From NCBI GenBank assembly GCA_020053845.1, contig JAGVMI010000071.1:1-12658 (forward strand): a stretch of DNA of 12,658 nucleotides, in the 5' to 3' direction. Shown here one piece after another: positions 1 to 7,110 of this stretch. The DNA comes from Candidatus Babeliales bacterium (GTDB taxonomy: Bacteria > Babelota > Babeliae > Babelales > Vermiphilaceae). The notes under the pieces were generated by a model. That model was not told where the DNA came from. It saw only the letters and a program-made list of their open reading frames with translations, and searched no databases. Every line of letters begins with the position of its first letter. The first letter of the stretch is position 1. The position numbers were made by a program, and so were the translations under genes.

Positions 1-89
1 CTGCGGTATTCGTTGTATTTGAATATCGGGGAGTTGGCTGTTCAAAAAACAAGTTTCACACTACTCACCGTGCCATTGCTCTCAAGAAT

Positions 90-1481
90 ATGTATGGCAA
101 ACCAAACCTTATTCCCGTGGCTATTATAGGCTCAGGCCCTGCCGGATTAAGTGCAGCTATTTATGCTGCACGTGATGTGCACAGTGTGGTTATTCAGGGA
201 AGCAAGCCTGGGGGTTTGCTTACAGAAACTACTGAAGTTGAAAATTGGCCGGGAGAGCGCTCAATTCAAGGGCCTCTTTTGGTACAGGGCATTCAGGATC
301 AGGCAGAAGATCTTGGCGCGCAATTTCTCTTTGATTCTATAGAACGCGTTGATTTTTCTCGTTGGCCTTACACGCTTTACACAAAAGATGGCAAAGAGCT
401 TCACGCACTTTCAGTCATTATATCTACCGGCGCAGCTCCACGTAAGCTTGGCATTCCCGGAGAAAACGAATACTGGGGAATGGGCGTAACGGCATGTGCA
501 GTGTGCGATGCGCCATTTTTCAAAGGTGAAGATGTTGTAGTGGTAGGCGGAGGAGATTCTGCGATTGAAGAGGCAATGCAGCTTGCCAAGCACGTGAAAT
601 CGGTTACGATTCTCGTGCGCAAAGGCAAAGGGCAGATGCGTGCTAAAGCGAGTATGCAAGAACGTCTTAACGGATATCCAAATATCAGCGTGCGCTATAA
701 CGTTGCCATTGAAAAAATTAATGGCGATGGCATGAAAGTTACCTCAATTGATCTTATTGATACAGAAACGGGTAACAAGAGCGTGCTTCCTATCAGTGGG
801 GTATTCCTTGCTGTAGGGCATGATCCTAACACGTCTCTTTTTGTGAATCAGATTGAAATGGATGAGGATGGCTACATTCTCCTTGATGGCAGATCGCAAA
901 GAGCATCATTGCCGGGCGTTTTTGCAGCGGGTGATGTTGAGGATCGTGTATACCGTCAGGCTGGTGTTGCTTCTGGTAGTGGTATCAAGGCGGCACTTGA
1001 TGCGCTCTCATTCCTGCGGGAAATTGGCTTTGATGCCAACACTATCGAGCGAGTGAAAGAGCAATTCTTTACCGTTCAAGGTAAGGCAGTACGTATAGTT
1101 CCCGCCTTGGGGGATGAGATCCAAGCCGCTACAAGCGCACCTGAAGCAAAGCCGGTAATAAAAGTTACTACTAAGGATGAGCTTTCAGCTTACTTACAGC
1201 CTGAAAGCGGCATTGTTTTTGTTGATTTCTTTGCTGATTATTGCCCATCCTGCATGCGTATGTTGCCTGTGTACGAAATGGTTGCGGGAGAATTCTCGGG
1301 CAGGGCTACCTTCCTGAAAGTTGATGCGTCAGAGGCGCAAGAGCTTATGGATACGTACTTTGTACAGAAAATCCCATGCCTACTTGCCTTTAATAATGGT
1401 CAGCTCGTAGCGCGCTACAATGAGGCAATGGATAAGACCGAGCTCACCAAGCTGGTGAACAGCCTTCTTGCAGGGGCGTAA
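90..1481 (+). CDS. trxB: Thioredoxin reductase-thioredoxin fusion protein
   Basis: This is a flavoprotein that should pass electrons from NAD(P)H through FAD to its own C-terminal thioredoxin domain. Residues 1-325 are a complete low-molecular-weight thioredoxin reductase: FAD motif GSGPAG (14-19), redox site CAVC (136-139), NAD(P)-binding GGGDSA (153-158), and GVFAAGDV (276-283) followed by RQAG. A linker of about 30 residues leads to a thioredoxin domain (about 355-463) with VDFFADYCPSC (active site CPSC, 385-388) and the cis-proline in KIPC (429). The layout matches plant NTRC and the Mycobacterium leprae fusion. Two things are odd. The thioredoxin site is CPSC rather than CGPC, and the usual HRRD segment before RA is replaced by RKGKGQM (177-183), so the preference for NADPH over NADH is uncertain. 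The start is provisional: no good ribosome site precedes position 90, and the frame is open to the window edge without another start codon, so the protein may be longer. Fusion identity is near certain. Confidence 0.93.
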   Translation: MYGKPNLIPVAIIGSGPAGLSAAIYAARDVHSVVIQGSKPGGLLTETTEVENWPGERSIQGPLLVQGIQDQAEDLGAQFLFDSIERVDFSRWPYTLYTKDGKELHALSVIISTGAAPRKLGIPGENEYWGMGVTACAVCDAPFFKGEDVVVVGGGDSAIEEAMQLAKHVKSVTILVRKGKGQMRAKASMQERLNGYPNISVRYNVAIEKINGDGMKVTSIDLIDTETGNKSVLPISGVFLAVGHDPNTSLFVNQIEMDEDGYILLDGRSQRASLPGVFAAGDVEDRVYRQAGVASGSGIKAALDALSFLREIGFDANTIERVKEQFFTVQGKAVRIVPALGDEIQAATSAPEAKPVIKVTTKDELSAYLQPESGIVFVDFFADYCPSCMRMLPVYEMVAGEFSGRATFLKVDASEAQELMDTYFVQKIPCLLAFNNGQLVARYNEAMDKTELTKLVNSLLAGA

Positions 1482-1489
1482 AAAGACGC

Positions 1490-1514
1490 ATAATCCCTAT
1501 AAAAAAGGGATTAT
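1490..1514 (+). terminator. Hairpin just after trxB fusion, possible weak terminator
   Basis: An 8-bp perfect inverted repeat (ATAATCCC, 9-nt A-rich loop, GGGATTAT) lies 8 nt past the trxB stop. It is preceded by an A run but followed by only a short T run (CTTT), so it is a weak terminator or an mRNA-end stabiliser ahead of the stronger hairpin downstream. Confidence 0.4.
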
Positions 1515-1542
1515 CTTTAATCCAATATGTGTACTACAAAGC

Positions 1543-1574
1543 AGCGGGGACCGAAAGATCCCCGCTTTTATTTT
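1543..1574 (+). terminator. Rho-independent terminator between trxB and the hydrolase
   Basis: The stem is AGCGGGGA / TCCCCGCT with an 8-nt loop, and TTTATTTT follows. The GC-rich stem plus T-rich tail is a classic intrinsic terminator. It separates the TrxR-Trx fusion from the exported-protein cluster. Confidence 0.85.
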
Positions 1575-1694
1575 GAAAAGTTGCAAATGGAAAATTGCAG
1601 ATGATAGACTACATAATGTATGGGGAGAATTAAGAAGTTTCCTGCTCATGACCGGCTGAAGCTCACCTGATATGTGAGAGTAGATAGGGAAAAT

Positions 1695-2714
1695 ATGAGG
1701 CATTTAAAGGTACTTTCTTGTGTACTAGCGGCTTTTTTGGCCGTACAAATGCTTTTGTATGGTACAGTGAGCGCCGGAACTGCACCCGCACCTCAGCCTA
1801 CTTCAAGTGCCTGCCGCTTCGAGCGGGATGTGACCCTGGAGAATATAAAAATCACCTCTCCTGTGGCACATGGATCTCAAGATACCCTGACTCGTAATGC
1901 CATCCTCGTACAATACCCTAATGCCCAAGCTACTATTCTCATATGCCATGGATTCATGTGCGATAAATATGATGTCGGCTTCCTGCGCTCAATGTTTCCT
2001 CGGGGGCAATTCAATTTCTTAACATTTGATTTTCGAGCACATGGTGAGCTCACTTCTGGGCAATGTTGTACTTTTGGCAGAGATGAGTCTCTTGATGTGA
2101 TAGCTGCCGGTAAATATTTACGCAACCATCCTACACTGGGTACAAAGCCTGTATTTGTGTATGGATTTTCCATGGGCGCAGTGGCATCTATAGAAGCTCA
2201 AGCTAAAGATGGATCGCTGTTTGATGCTATGATTCTTGATTGTCCGTTTGATTCAAGTGAAAACGTACTCAAGAAAGCGATGGAAGGCTTGCGATTTTCT
2301 CTCATGGGATATGAGTTTGCCTTGCCCGGTAGAGATTTACTCCATCGCTATGCATTTCATCCGTACGTGCAAGCATTTATTAAGGTGCTCTTAAAAACGG
2401 TAGCGCAGCTTGATCCTAAAAACATTCAGATACAGCTTTGCCCTATTAGTCCTGCCGATTCTATTAAAAAGATTGATGTTCCCTGCTTTTTCATTCACTG
2501 CAAGAATGATGAGAAGATTCCCGTTGATGCTATACGTTCGGTGTACGCAGGCGCACAGGGCTATAAAAAATTGTGGATTACGAATGGCAGGCGCCATTTT
2601 GATTCATTTTTCTACAATCCTGAAATTTACAGTGAGCGTGTGACGCGCTTTCTTAATAACGTAATGAACGGCAAAGTGCTCGCAAAGCGCAACAAAGTTA
2701 TTGAAGATAACTAA
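1695..2714 (+). CDS. Exported alpha/beta hydrolase
   Basis: This is a serine hydrolase of the alpha/beta fold that is exported from the cytoplasm; its substrate is unknown. ATG 1695 was chosen over GTG 1674 because AGGGA lies about 5 nt upstream and the signal peptide begins here (MRHLK, then a hydrophobic stretch, then a likely cleavage after VSA near residue 27). In the 339-residue protein the features run in order: oxyanion segment ILICHGF (about 82-88), DFRAHG (about 112-117), nucleophile elbow GFSMG with Ser159, probable catalytic Asp272 in KNDEKIP, and His301 in GRRHFDSF. This is the complete triad in the usual spacing for peptidase S9-like or lipase-like family members. It stands 13 nt upstream of two exported thioredoxin-fold genes and probably shares their transcript. 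A lid-like insertion sits at about 190-250. The fold is certain, but esterase, lipase and peptidase activities cannot be told apart. Confidence 0.85.
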   Translation: MRHLKVLSCVLAAFLAVQMLLYGTVSAGTAPAPQPTSSACRFERDVTLENIKITSPVAHGSQDTLTRNAILVQYPNAQATILICHGFMCDKYDVGFLRSMFPRGQFNFLTFDFRAHGELTSGQCCTFGRDESLDVIAAGKYLRNHPTLGTKPVFVYGFSMGAVASIEAQAKDGSLFDAMILDCPFDSSENVLKKAMEGLRFSLMGYEFALPGRDLLHRYAFHPYVQAFIKVLLKTVAQLDPKNIQIQLCPISPADSIKKIDVPCFFIHCKNDEKIPVDAIRSVYAGAQGYKKLWITNGRRHFDSFFYNPEIYSERVTRFLNNVMNGKVLAKRNKVIEDN

Positions 2715-2727
2715 TAGAGTGAGAAAG

Positions 2728-3366
2728 ATGATGAAGCGTTTGAATATCTCTTTCTTACTCGCAATTGCATTGTTGAGTGTGTGCGTTGTACAAGCCCGGA
2801 GCTTTGTTGCACGATCACGTGCCACACTCAAAAATGAAATAGCTTCCAATCGCTATGTAATTGTTATGTTTTATAACAACAGCCGTAGTGGAGAAGATTT
2901 TGATCAAATAGCAGCGTTTAGCAATCTAGGTGATGACGATCTCTATGAAGCTGCAGGAATGAAATTTGTACAGGCTGATCTTGCGCATAGCAGTATAGTT
3001 CAGTTTGCGCGTCAGTTTGATCTTAATGAAAGTGCATTGCCTGCATTTGTATTGTTCAAGCAGGGCATACCGCTCAGAAATAAAAAAACTCACAAAGTAA
3101 TTGTAATGTACGGGCGCCACTCAAGCCAAGGCATTGTCGATTTTATAGACCATTATTTTGGCAAAGATTTTGAAGTAATTCGTAAGCGTCTTCAGGCTGA
3201 GCGTCGAAGAACTGTCGTGTATTACCCATCATATTATGCACCTCCGTATTATGGTTATTACGGCGGCTATCCGTACTATTGGTATTCGCCTTATTATGGC
3301 GGATATTACGGCCCATATGGCGGTAGTGGCGTAAGCTTTGGATTTAGTGTAGGAACTGGTTGGTAA
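2728..3366 (+). CDS. Exported thioredoxin-fold protein lacking CXXC, Tyr/Gly-rich tail
   Basis: This gene is not recognised as a named family. The start at ATG 2728 (or the adjacent ATG 2731) gives MMKRLNIS, a hydrophobic core and a likely signal peptidase site after VQA (about 22), so the product is exported. Residues about 40-150 read like a thioredoxin fold: a strand VIVMFYNN ends where the CXXC should be, but the site is SRSG (52-55). A cis-proline-like ALPAFVLFKQG follows (Pro105). With no redox cysteines it cannot act as a disulfide oxidoreductase, and a binding or scaffold role is inferred. After a basic stretch (AERRR, about 157-161) comes a tail of aromatic and glycine residues (about 164-212) with 17 Tyr in 36 residues (164-199). 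The next gene is a diverged paralogue with the same plan, 21 nt downstream. The ribosome site is weak (GAGTGAG). Confidence 0.8.
   Translation: MMKRLNISFLLAIALLSVCVVQARSFVARSRATLKNEIASNRYVIVMFYNNSRSGEDFDQIAAFSNLGDDDLYEAAGMKFVQADLAHSSIVQFARQFDLNESALPAFVLFKQGIPLRNKKTHKVIVMYGRHSSQGIVDFIDHYFGKDFEVIRKRLQAERRRTVVYYPSYYAPPYYGYYGGYPYYWYSPYYGGYYGPYGGSGVSFGFSVGTGW
3217..3363 (+). repeat. Low-complexity Tyr/Gly-coding stretch
   Basis: This stretch encodes the C-terminal tail of the first thioredoxin-fold protein. It is built of short imperfect units such as TATTATGG and TATTACGG, translating as YY, YYG and PYY blocks. No exact long tandem unit is seen, so it is a compositionally biased region rather than a true satellite. 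Confidence 0.6.
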
Positions 3367-3387
3367 AAAAAGAGTAGCGGGGATAGG

Positions 3388-3990
3388 GTGAAGATAAGTG
3401 TACACGTGCGGTATGGAGCGCTTTTTGCAGCGCTTGTATCGTGCCAGATGCAGGCGGATACAAGTAAATATATCCATTCGCCTAAAGGTTTTTACGAATT
3501 TCTCGATGCTAATGATGACGTTGTAGTGATGTTTTACAATGGCAAAAGTCCCAACTCGAGAAACCATCTTAAGTTTTTTGGAAGATTGAGTGAAATATTT
3601 CAAAAAACAAACGTACAGTTTGCAACCATTGATATAAGCAAAAAAGAGCTTGCCTCGCTTGATGATACATTTGAGCGCAAGAAAATGCCGGTTATTGTGT
3701 TTTTCCAAGATGGTGCACCAGCACAAGGAAGAAACGGCGGTATTGCATTGCTTTCAGGCAATATTTCCATGAAGCAAGCAAGAGCATATGTGAATGCATT
3801 TAGAAGAAAAGATGACGCTCCGCGTACGCAAACGCGCCGTGTGGTGAAAAGAACGTACTATTCATCGCCAAGTTACTATTCGTATCCTTACTATGGCTAC
3901 TATGGATGGCCTTATGGCGGCTATGGCTGGGGCCTTGGATGGGGCGGCTATTGGGGTGGCAGACGCGGCTGGTACGGCCGTCGCTGGTAA
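3388..3990 (+). CDS. Exported thioredoxin-fold protein lacking CXXC, Tyr/Trp/Gly-rich tail (paralogue, possible lipoprotein)
   Basis: This is a diverged paralogue of the preceding gene, with the same architecture but low identity. GTG 3388 is the likely start, preceded by GGGGATAGG. The N-terminus MKISVHVRYGALFAALVSC ends in a lipobox-like LVSC (Cys19), so it may be a lipoprotein; cleavage after MQA by signal peptidase I is the alternative. The thioredoxin-like segment has VVVMFYN (45-51), then GKSPNS where CXXC would be, a strand NVQFATIDIS (75-84), and cis-proline Pro101 in KKMPVIVFFQDG. The key cysteines are absent. A basic stretch (TRRVVKR, about 149-155) leads into the tail 157-200, which has 13 Tyr and 6 Trp among mostly Gly and ends in GRRW. 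It is probably co-transcribed with the two genes upstream. A role in surface adhesion, wall binding or self-assembly is inferred from composition only. Confidence 0.8.
   Translation: MKISVHVRYGALFAALVSCQMQADTSKYIHSPKGFYEFLDANDDVVVMFYNGKSPNSRNHLKFFGRLSEIFQKTNVQFATIDISKKELASLDDTFERKKMPVIVFFQDGAPAQGRNGGIALLSGNISMKQARAYVNAFRRKDDAPRTQTRRVVKRTYYSSPSYYSYPYYGYYGWPYGGYGWGLGWGGYWGGRRGWYGRRW
3856..3987 (+). repeat. Low-complexity Tyr/Trp/Gly-coding stretch
   Basis: This stretch encodes the aromatic/glycine tail of the second thioredoxin-fold protein, made of imperfect TAC/TAT/GGC/TGG units. It parallels the tail of the preceding paralogue, but the DNA is not an exact copy. Gene conversion or recent duplication is therefore not evident. 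Confidence 0.55.
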
Positions 3991-4013
3991 ATGCAAAGAG
4001 ATGCAAAGTAATG

Positions 4014-4045
4014 AAATGGGTAAGCATTGTTGCTTACCCATTTTT
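4014..4045 (+). terminator. Rho-independent terminator after exported-protein cluster
   Basis: A perfect 13-bp stem (AAATGGGTAAGCA / TGCTTACCCATTT) with a TTGT loop is followed by further T residues. It closes the hydrolase-thioredoxin-fold cluster and isolates pepA. Just upstream the 8-mer ATGCAAAG occurs twice (3991-3998 and 4001-4008). Confidence 0.85.
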
Positions 4046-4150
4046 GTTATGTGAGTGATGCGGGAAGCTGTGCCTACCTTTTGTTCTTGTGTTTTTGTGA
4101 TACCCTTGAATAGATCTGATTTTTCTTAATATTAGCATCGCAAAGGCATA

Positions 4151-5668
4151 ATGATGATTACAATCACCGTCAGTGACAAGGCGCCTTTGAAGATCAAGTC
4201 GCGCCTCTACGTATTTATTTTGGAAGAAAATTTTTCAATTAGTAGTGATGTGCAAGAGCTTGGTAAAACGCATGGCGTTGATATCAAAGCTGTGCTCAAA
4301 GAAATGGAATTTGCTGGCAAAGCAAAACAAATTCAAGTTGTTCCACTCTACGATGAAAAAACAGTTACTTATGCTGTTTTTGCAGGGGTGGGCAAAGCGG
4401 ATAAAAAAGCAATTGATATAGAACAGTATCGCCGTGCTATTGGCCGTGTGACACGCAAAGTTGTATCACACAAATGCGAATCATTTGTGTTACAAGCGCC
4501 GCAAGCACAGATTTTTGGTGTAAATGTGCATGAGCTTGCACGCCAAACGGCTATTATTCTCAATATGGCAGCGTACCATTTTGATGAATTTATTACTGAT
4601 GCTGATCGCAAAGAGTGTAAAGTTTTTGATGTAACTATTTGCGTGAAAAAGCAGGAACTCGCTGATTTTCAACAAGGCGTACATGAAGGTGAAATCATCG
4701 CACAAGCGGTGAATAAAGCGCGCCACTGGATCGATTTACCTGCTAACTGTTTAACACCGCCTCATCTTGCGGATAAAGCTATTGATATAGCAAAAAAACA
4801 TAAGCTCGACATTACTGTATTTAATGAAGAGCAGATTAATAAGATGGGCATGGGCGGATTGGCCGCAGTTTCGCGCGGATCAGATTTAGAATGTCGCCTT
4901 GCCATCATGGAATACAAAACCAAGAAAAAGGTTGCACCAACCGTTGCATTTGTAGGCAAGGGAATTACCTTTGACTCTGGCGGCTTGAGTATCAAGCCTG
5001 CATCCAATATGGAGACGATGAAAGAAGATATGTCAGGTGCGGCAGCGGTTATTACCACGATGGAAGCGCTTGCACAACTTAAACCAGACATAAATGTAAT
5101 AGGCATTACGCCTCTTTCGGAAAATCTGCCAAGTGGTAAAGCGACTAAGCCCGGCGACATTGTGCGCTTTTACAATGGCAAAACAGCTGAAATTAAAAAC
5201 ACTGATGCTGAAGGCCGTCTCATACTTGCTGATGCGCTTTCATATGCGGTTAAGCACTACAAGCCCGATGCAATCATTGATGTTGCAACATTAACGGGTT
5301 CATGTGCATATGCTCTCGGGCCCTTCTTTACCGGCATTTTTAGTGAGCATGATGAGATGGTAGATCGTGTGACTCATGCATCTAAAACCTCTGGTGATCG
5401 CGTATGGCGCATGCCAATGGACGCAGACTATCGTCCTGCTATCAAATCAGAAGTTGCTGATCTATGTAACATTGGTCAATCACGTTACATGGCTGGCGCA
5501 GTAACTGCTGCACATTTCTTGCAAAACTTTGTGGGTGATACGCCCTGGCTTCATTGCGATATCGCGGGTACGGCATTTGATGTGCCTGATTTACCGTACT
5601 ATCGTCCCGGAGCTACAGGAGCAGGCGTTCGCTTGCTCATTGATCTTGCGATGAGCTGGAAAAAGTAG
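4151..5668 (+). CDS. pepA: Leucyl aminopeptidase, M17 family
   Basis: This is a cytosolic metallo-aminopeptidase that removes N-terminal residues, preferably Leu, in peptide turnover. At 505 residues the length is normal for family M17. The N-terminal macro-like domain covers about 1-170 and the catalytic domain about 180-505. Metal and active-site residues are all present: Lys270 and Asp275 in VGKGITFDSGGLS, Lys282 in IKPAS, Asp293 in KEDMSGAAAV, and the signature NTDAEGRL (350-357) carrying Asp352, Glu354 and Arg356. The start ATG 4151 has AAAGG 4 nt upstream; ATG 4154 is equally possible. A weak promoter candidate is TTGAAT at 4106 with AT-rich TAATATTA at 4127-4134, but the spacing is not ideal. 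Terminators flank the gene on both sides, so it is probably monocistronic. Family E. coli PepA also binds DNA; nothing here tests that. Confidence 0.97.
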   Translation: MMITITVSDKAPLKIKSRLYVFILEENFSISSDVQELGKTHGVDIKAVLKEMEFAGKAKQIQVVPLYDEKTVTYAVFAGVGKADKKAIDIEQYRRAIGRVTRKVVSHKCESFVLQAPQAQIFGVNVHELARQTAIILNMAAYHFDEFITDADRKECKVFDVTICVKKQELADFQQGVHEGEIIAQAVNKARHWIDLPANCLTPPHLADKAIDIAKKHKLDITVFNEEQINKMGMGGLAAVSRGSDLECRLAIMEYKTKKKVAPTVAFVGKGITFDSGGLSIKPASNMETMKEDMSGAAAVITTMEALAQLKPDINVIGITPLSENLPSGKATKPGDIVRFYNGKTAEIKNTDAEGRLILADALSYAVKHYKPDAIIDVATLTGSCAYALGPFFTGIFSEHDEMVDRVTHASKTSGDRVWRMPMDADYRPAIKSEVADLCNIGQSRYMAGAVTAAHFLQNFVGDTPWLHCDIAGTAFDVPDLPYYRPGATGAGVRLLIDLAMSWKK

Positions 5669-5687
5669 CCAAACAGTTATAATACTA

Positions 5688-5714
5688 AAAAGCCGGCATA
5701 ATCAGCCGGCTTTT
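5688..5714. terminator. Bidirectional terminator between pepA and thyX
   Basis: The 10-bp stem AAAAGCCGGC / GCCGGCTTTT with a 7-nt loop has A runs and T runs on both sides, so it can stop transcripts from both strands. It lies between the convergent ends of pepA (plus) and thyX (minus). Confidence 0.88.
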
Positions 5715-5785
5715 CTATTATTTACACTTGTCGCATAACGCAATAATTATGATTTATTTGTTTAGCCAAAAAGAGGCGAGCGAAG

Positions 5786-6535
5786 TTACAAGCCCTGCAG
5801 ATCGAGTGATTCGCCATGCGCATCAATCCATGCTTGCAATGACACGGGAAAGTGCGGCCGCGCAAGCTTGAGCATTGCAAGTGCATACACGCGGATTTCA
5901 CGTTGTGCACCTGGATGCAAGCGAAGCGTGAGAAAATGCACAAGCGAATGGAGATTGCAGGTAAAAATAAATTCTGTGTAAGTACACAGCGGAAGCAAGC
6001 CGCGTGCCAGTTCGCGACACACGCCTTGCTCAAGAAGATGTTCATATGTTTGGCGCGCAGTTTCAAGCGCTTGCGTATACTGTGCGCGCAGCTCTGCATT
6101 ATCAAAGGCGCCTACGGAGCCTTGTCTATTTTGAGTGTCTTGGTAGCGCCATGTTTGTGGAGTATAAAATTCAAGCGGCGCTTTTACATAGCGATAGCTA
6201 ATTTCATTGTATGAGTTCATACGATGGCGCATCCACTGGCGCACAACAAAAACTGGCGCTTTTATGCGAAATGATAATTGGTTGTGCTCAAAGGGGCTGG
6301 TGTGCTTGTGTGCCATGAGATAGCGAATAAGCTTCTCATCCCGTTCGGTAAGCTTGGTAACCGTTTTGCCAAATGAAACGCGTGCACCATTGACGACATC
6401 AACATCACTTCCTGATACACGGATCAAAGTGACACAGCTAATAGCATCACCAAGCGGATCTATGGAACCATGCTCTACAGACGTTTCTTTATCATAATCT
6501 GACGATGTGTGGGCGTGGGGAACAATTGTTTCCAT
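5786..6535 (-). CDS. thyX: Flavin-dependent thymidylate synthase
   Basis: ThyX makes dTMP from dUMP using FAD, NADPH and methylene-tetrahydrofolate, and replaces ThyA in many bacteria. The 249-residue protein contains the family signature RHRX7S as RHRMNSYNEIS (103-113), continuing into YRY. Other family segments are VNGARVSF (48-55), HTSPFEH (78-84), CRELARGLLP (173-182) and HFLTLRLHPGAQREIR (200-215), the last being the substrate and flavin-binding segment. The N-terminus has about 30 extra residues before the conserved core, with no stronger internal start. The start has AAAGAG about 6 nt upstream. It is the last gene of the minus-strand run, 24 nt after the prolyl-tRNA editing gene, and ends at the bidirectional terminator. 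Confidence 0.97.
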   Translation of the reverse strand: METIVPHAHTSSDYDKETSVEHGSIDPLGDAISCVTLIRVSGSDVDVVNGARVSFGKTVTKLTERDEKLIRYLMAHKHTSPFEHNQLSFRIKAPVFVVRQWMRHRMNSYNEISYRYVKAPLEFYTPQTWRYQDTQNRQGSVGAFDNAELRAQYTQALETARQTYEHLLEQGVCRELARGLLPLCTYTEFIFTCNLHSLVHFLTLRLHPGAQREIRVYALAMLKLARPHFPVSLQAWIDAHGESLDLQGL

Positions 6536-6559
6536 AATAGTCTCTTTGATACAAGAAGG

Positions 6560-7054
6560 TTAGTGAGCAAATGATACGTAGTGAACAGGATTCCCGCATG
6601 CACACAAAAATGTTTGCAGATCATGCGGTGTGATAACAGTAGTTGCCGTATTGGTCAAAGGATGAAACCCTACCTGAACTTGTGCAAGCAACGCTTCATC
6701 AATAAGTACCACTACTTTGTGCTCTTGATCATTGATAAGTGCAAAGGGGCTTACTTCGCCTGGCTGCACCTGCAAATAAGTTTCGAGCACATCTGTGGGT
6801 GCAAAACGTAATCCTGGCGCATTGATTTGCTTTGCCAGTGCGTTGAGCTGAACTTGTGATGATGCGAGCGCTACAAGAAGATACACAGCATCATTTTTAT
6901 CTTTTAAAAATAAGTTTTTACACCATGGCTGCGGCACATTTGGCGCAAGCGCAAGAGCTTCCTCTATAGTATTTACGGGCGGGTGTTGATATGTAGTGCT
7001 TTTGATTGCAAGCCGTGTGAGCAGCTCAAAAAGCATATCGGGAGTGTGTTTCAT
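6560..7054 (-). CDS. prdX: Prolyl-tRNA editing (trans-acting aminoacyl-tRNA deacylase) protein, PrdX/YbaK family
   Basis: This is probably a free-standing hydrolase that clears mischarged tRNA(Pro), such as Ala-tRNA(Pro), in the cytoplasm. The 164-residue protein covers the whole YbaK/ProRS-editing domain: N-terminal HPPVNTIEEA (24-33), CKNLFLKD with the conserved Lys46, YLLVALAS (58-65), VSPFALIND (101-109), VVVLIDEALL (114-123), and FHPLTNTATTVI (130-141) containing the HP pair near the substrate pocket. These match the PrdX/ProXp-ala group better than Cys-tRNA(Pro)-editing YbaK, but subtype assignment needs an alignment. The start ATG has a poor ribosome site; an in-frame TAG a few codons upstream excludes a longer protein. 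It is 56 nt after ftsW and 24 nt before thyX, probably on the same transcript. Confidence 0.87.
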   Translation of the reverse strand: MKHTPDMLFELLTRLAIKSTTYQHPPVNTIEEALALAPNVPQPWCKNLFLKDKNDAVYLLVALASSQVQLNALAKQINAPGLRFAPTDVLETYLQVQPGEVSPFALINDQEHKVVVLIDEALLAQVQVGFHPLTNTATTVITPHDLQTFLCACGNPVHYVSFAH

Positions 7055-7110
7055 GATACCGATTTTCTAGGTGTGATAGGAGCAGACAACGGACATGAGT
7101 CTATCATAAC

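Noticed and set aside
1674..1694. GTG 1674 as start of the alpha/beta hydrolase
   Set aside because: ATG 1695 has AGGGA upstream and gives a normal signal peptide; the longer start adds charged residues before it.
2701..2727. TTG 2701 start of the first thioredoxin-fold gene
   Set aside because: It overlaps the end of the hydrolase gene and puts extra charged residues ahead of the signal peptide; ATG 2728 fits better.
3229..3726. 165-aa minus-strand ORF opposite the thioredoxin-fold genes
   Set aside because: It is the complement of the Tyr/Gly-rich coding stretch, with low-complexity composition, no ribosome site and no domain. It is a shadow frame.
5852..6214. 120-aa plus-strand ORF inside thyX
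   Set aside because: It is fully antisense to a certain thyX and has no recognisable features.
7055..7110. Imperfect inverted repeat (TGATAG/CTATCA) between ftsW and prdX
   Set aside because: The stem is short, the loop long and there is no T run, so a terminator or operator cannot be supported.
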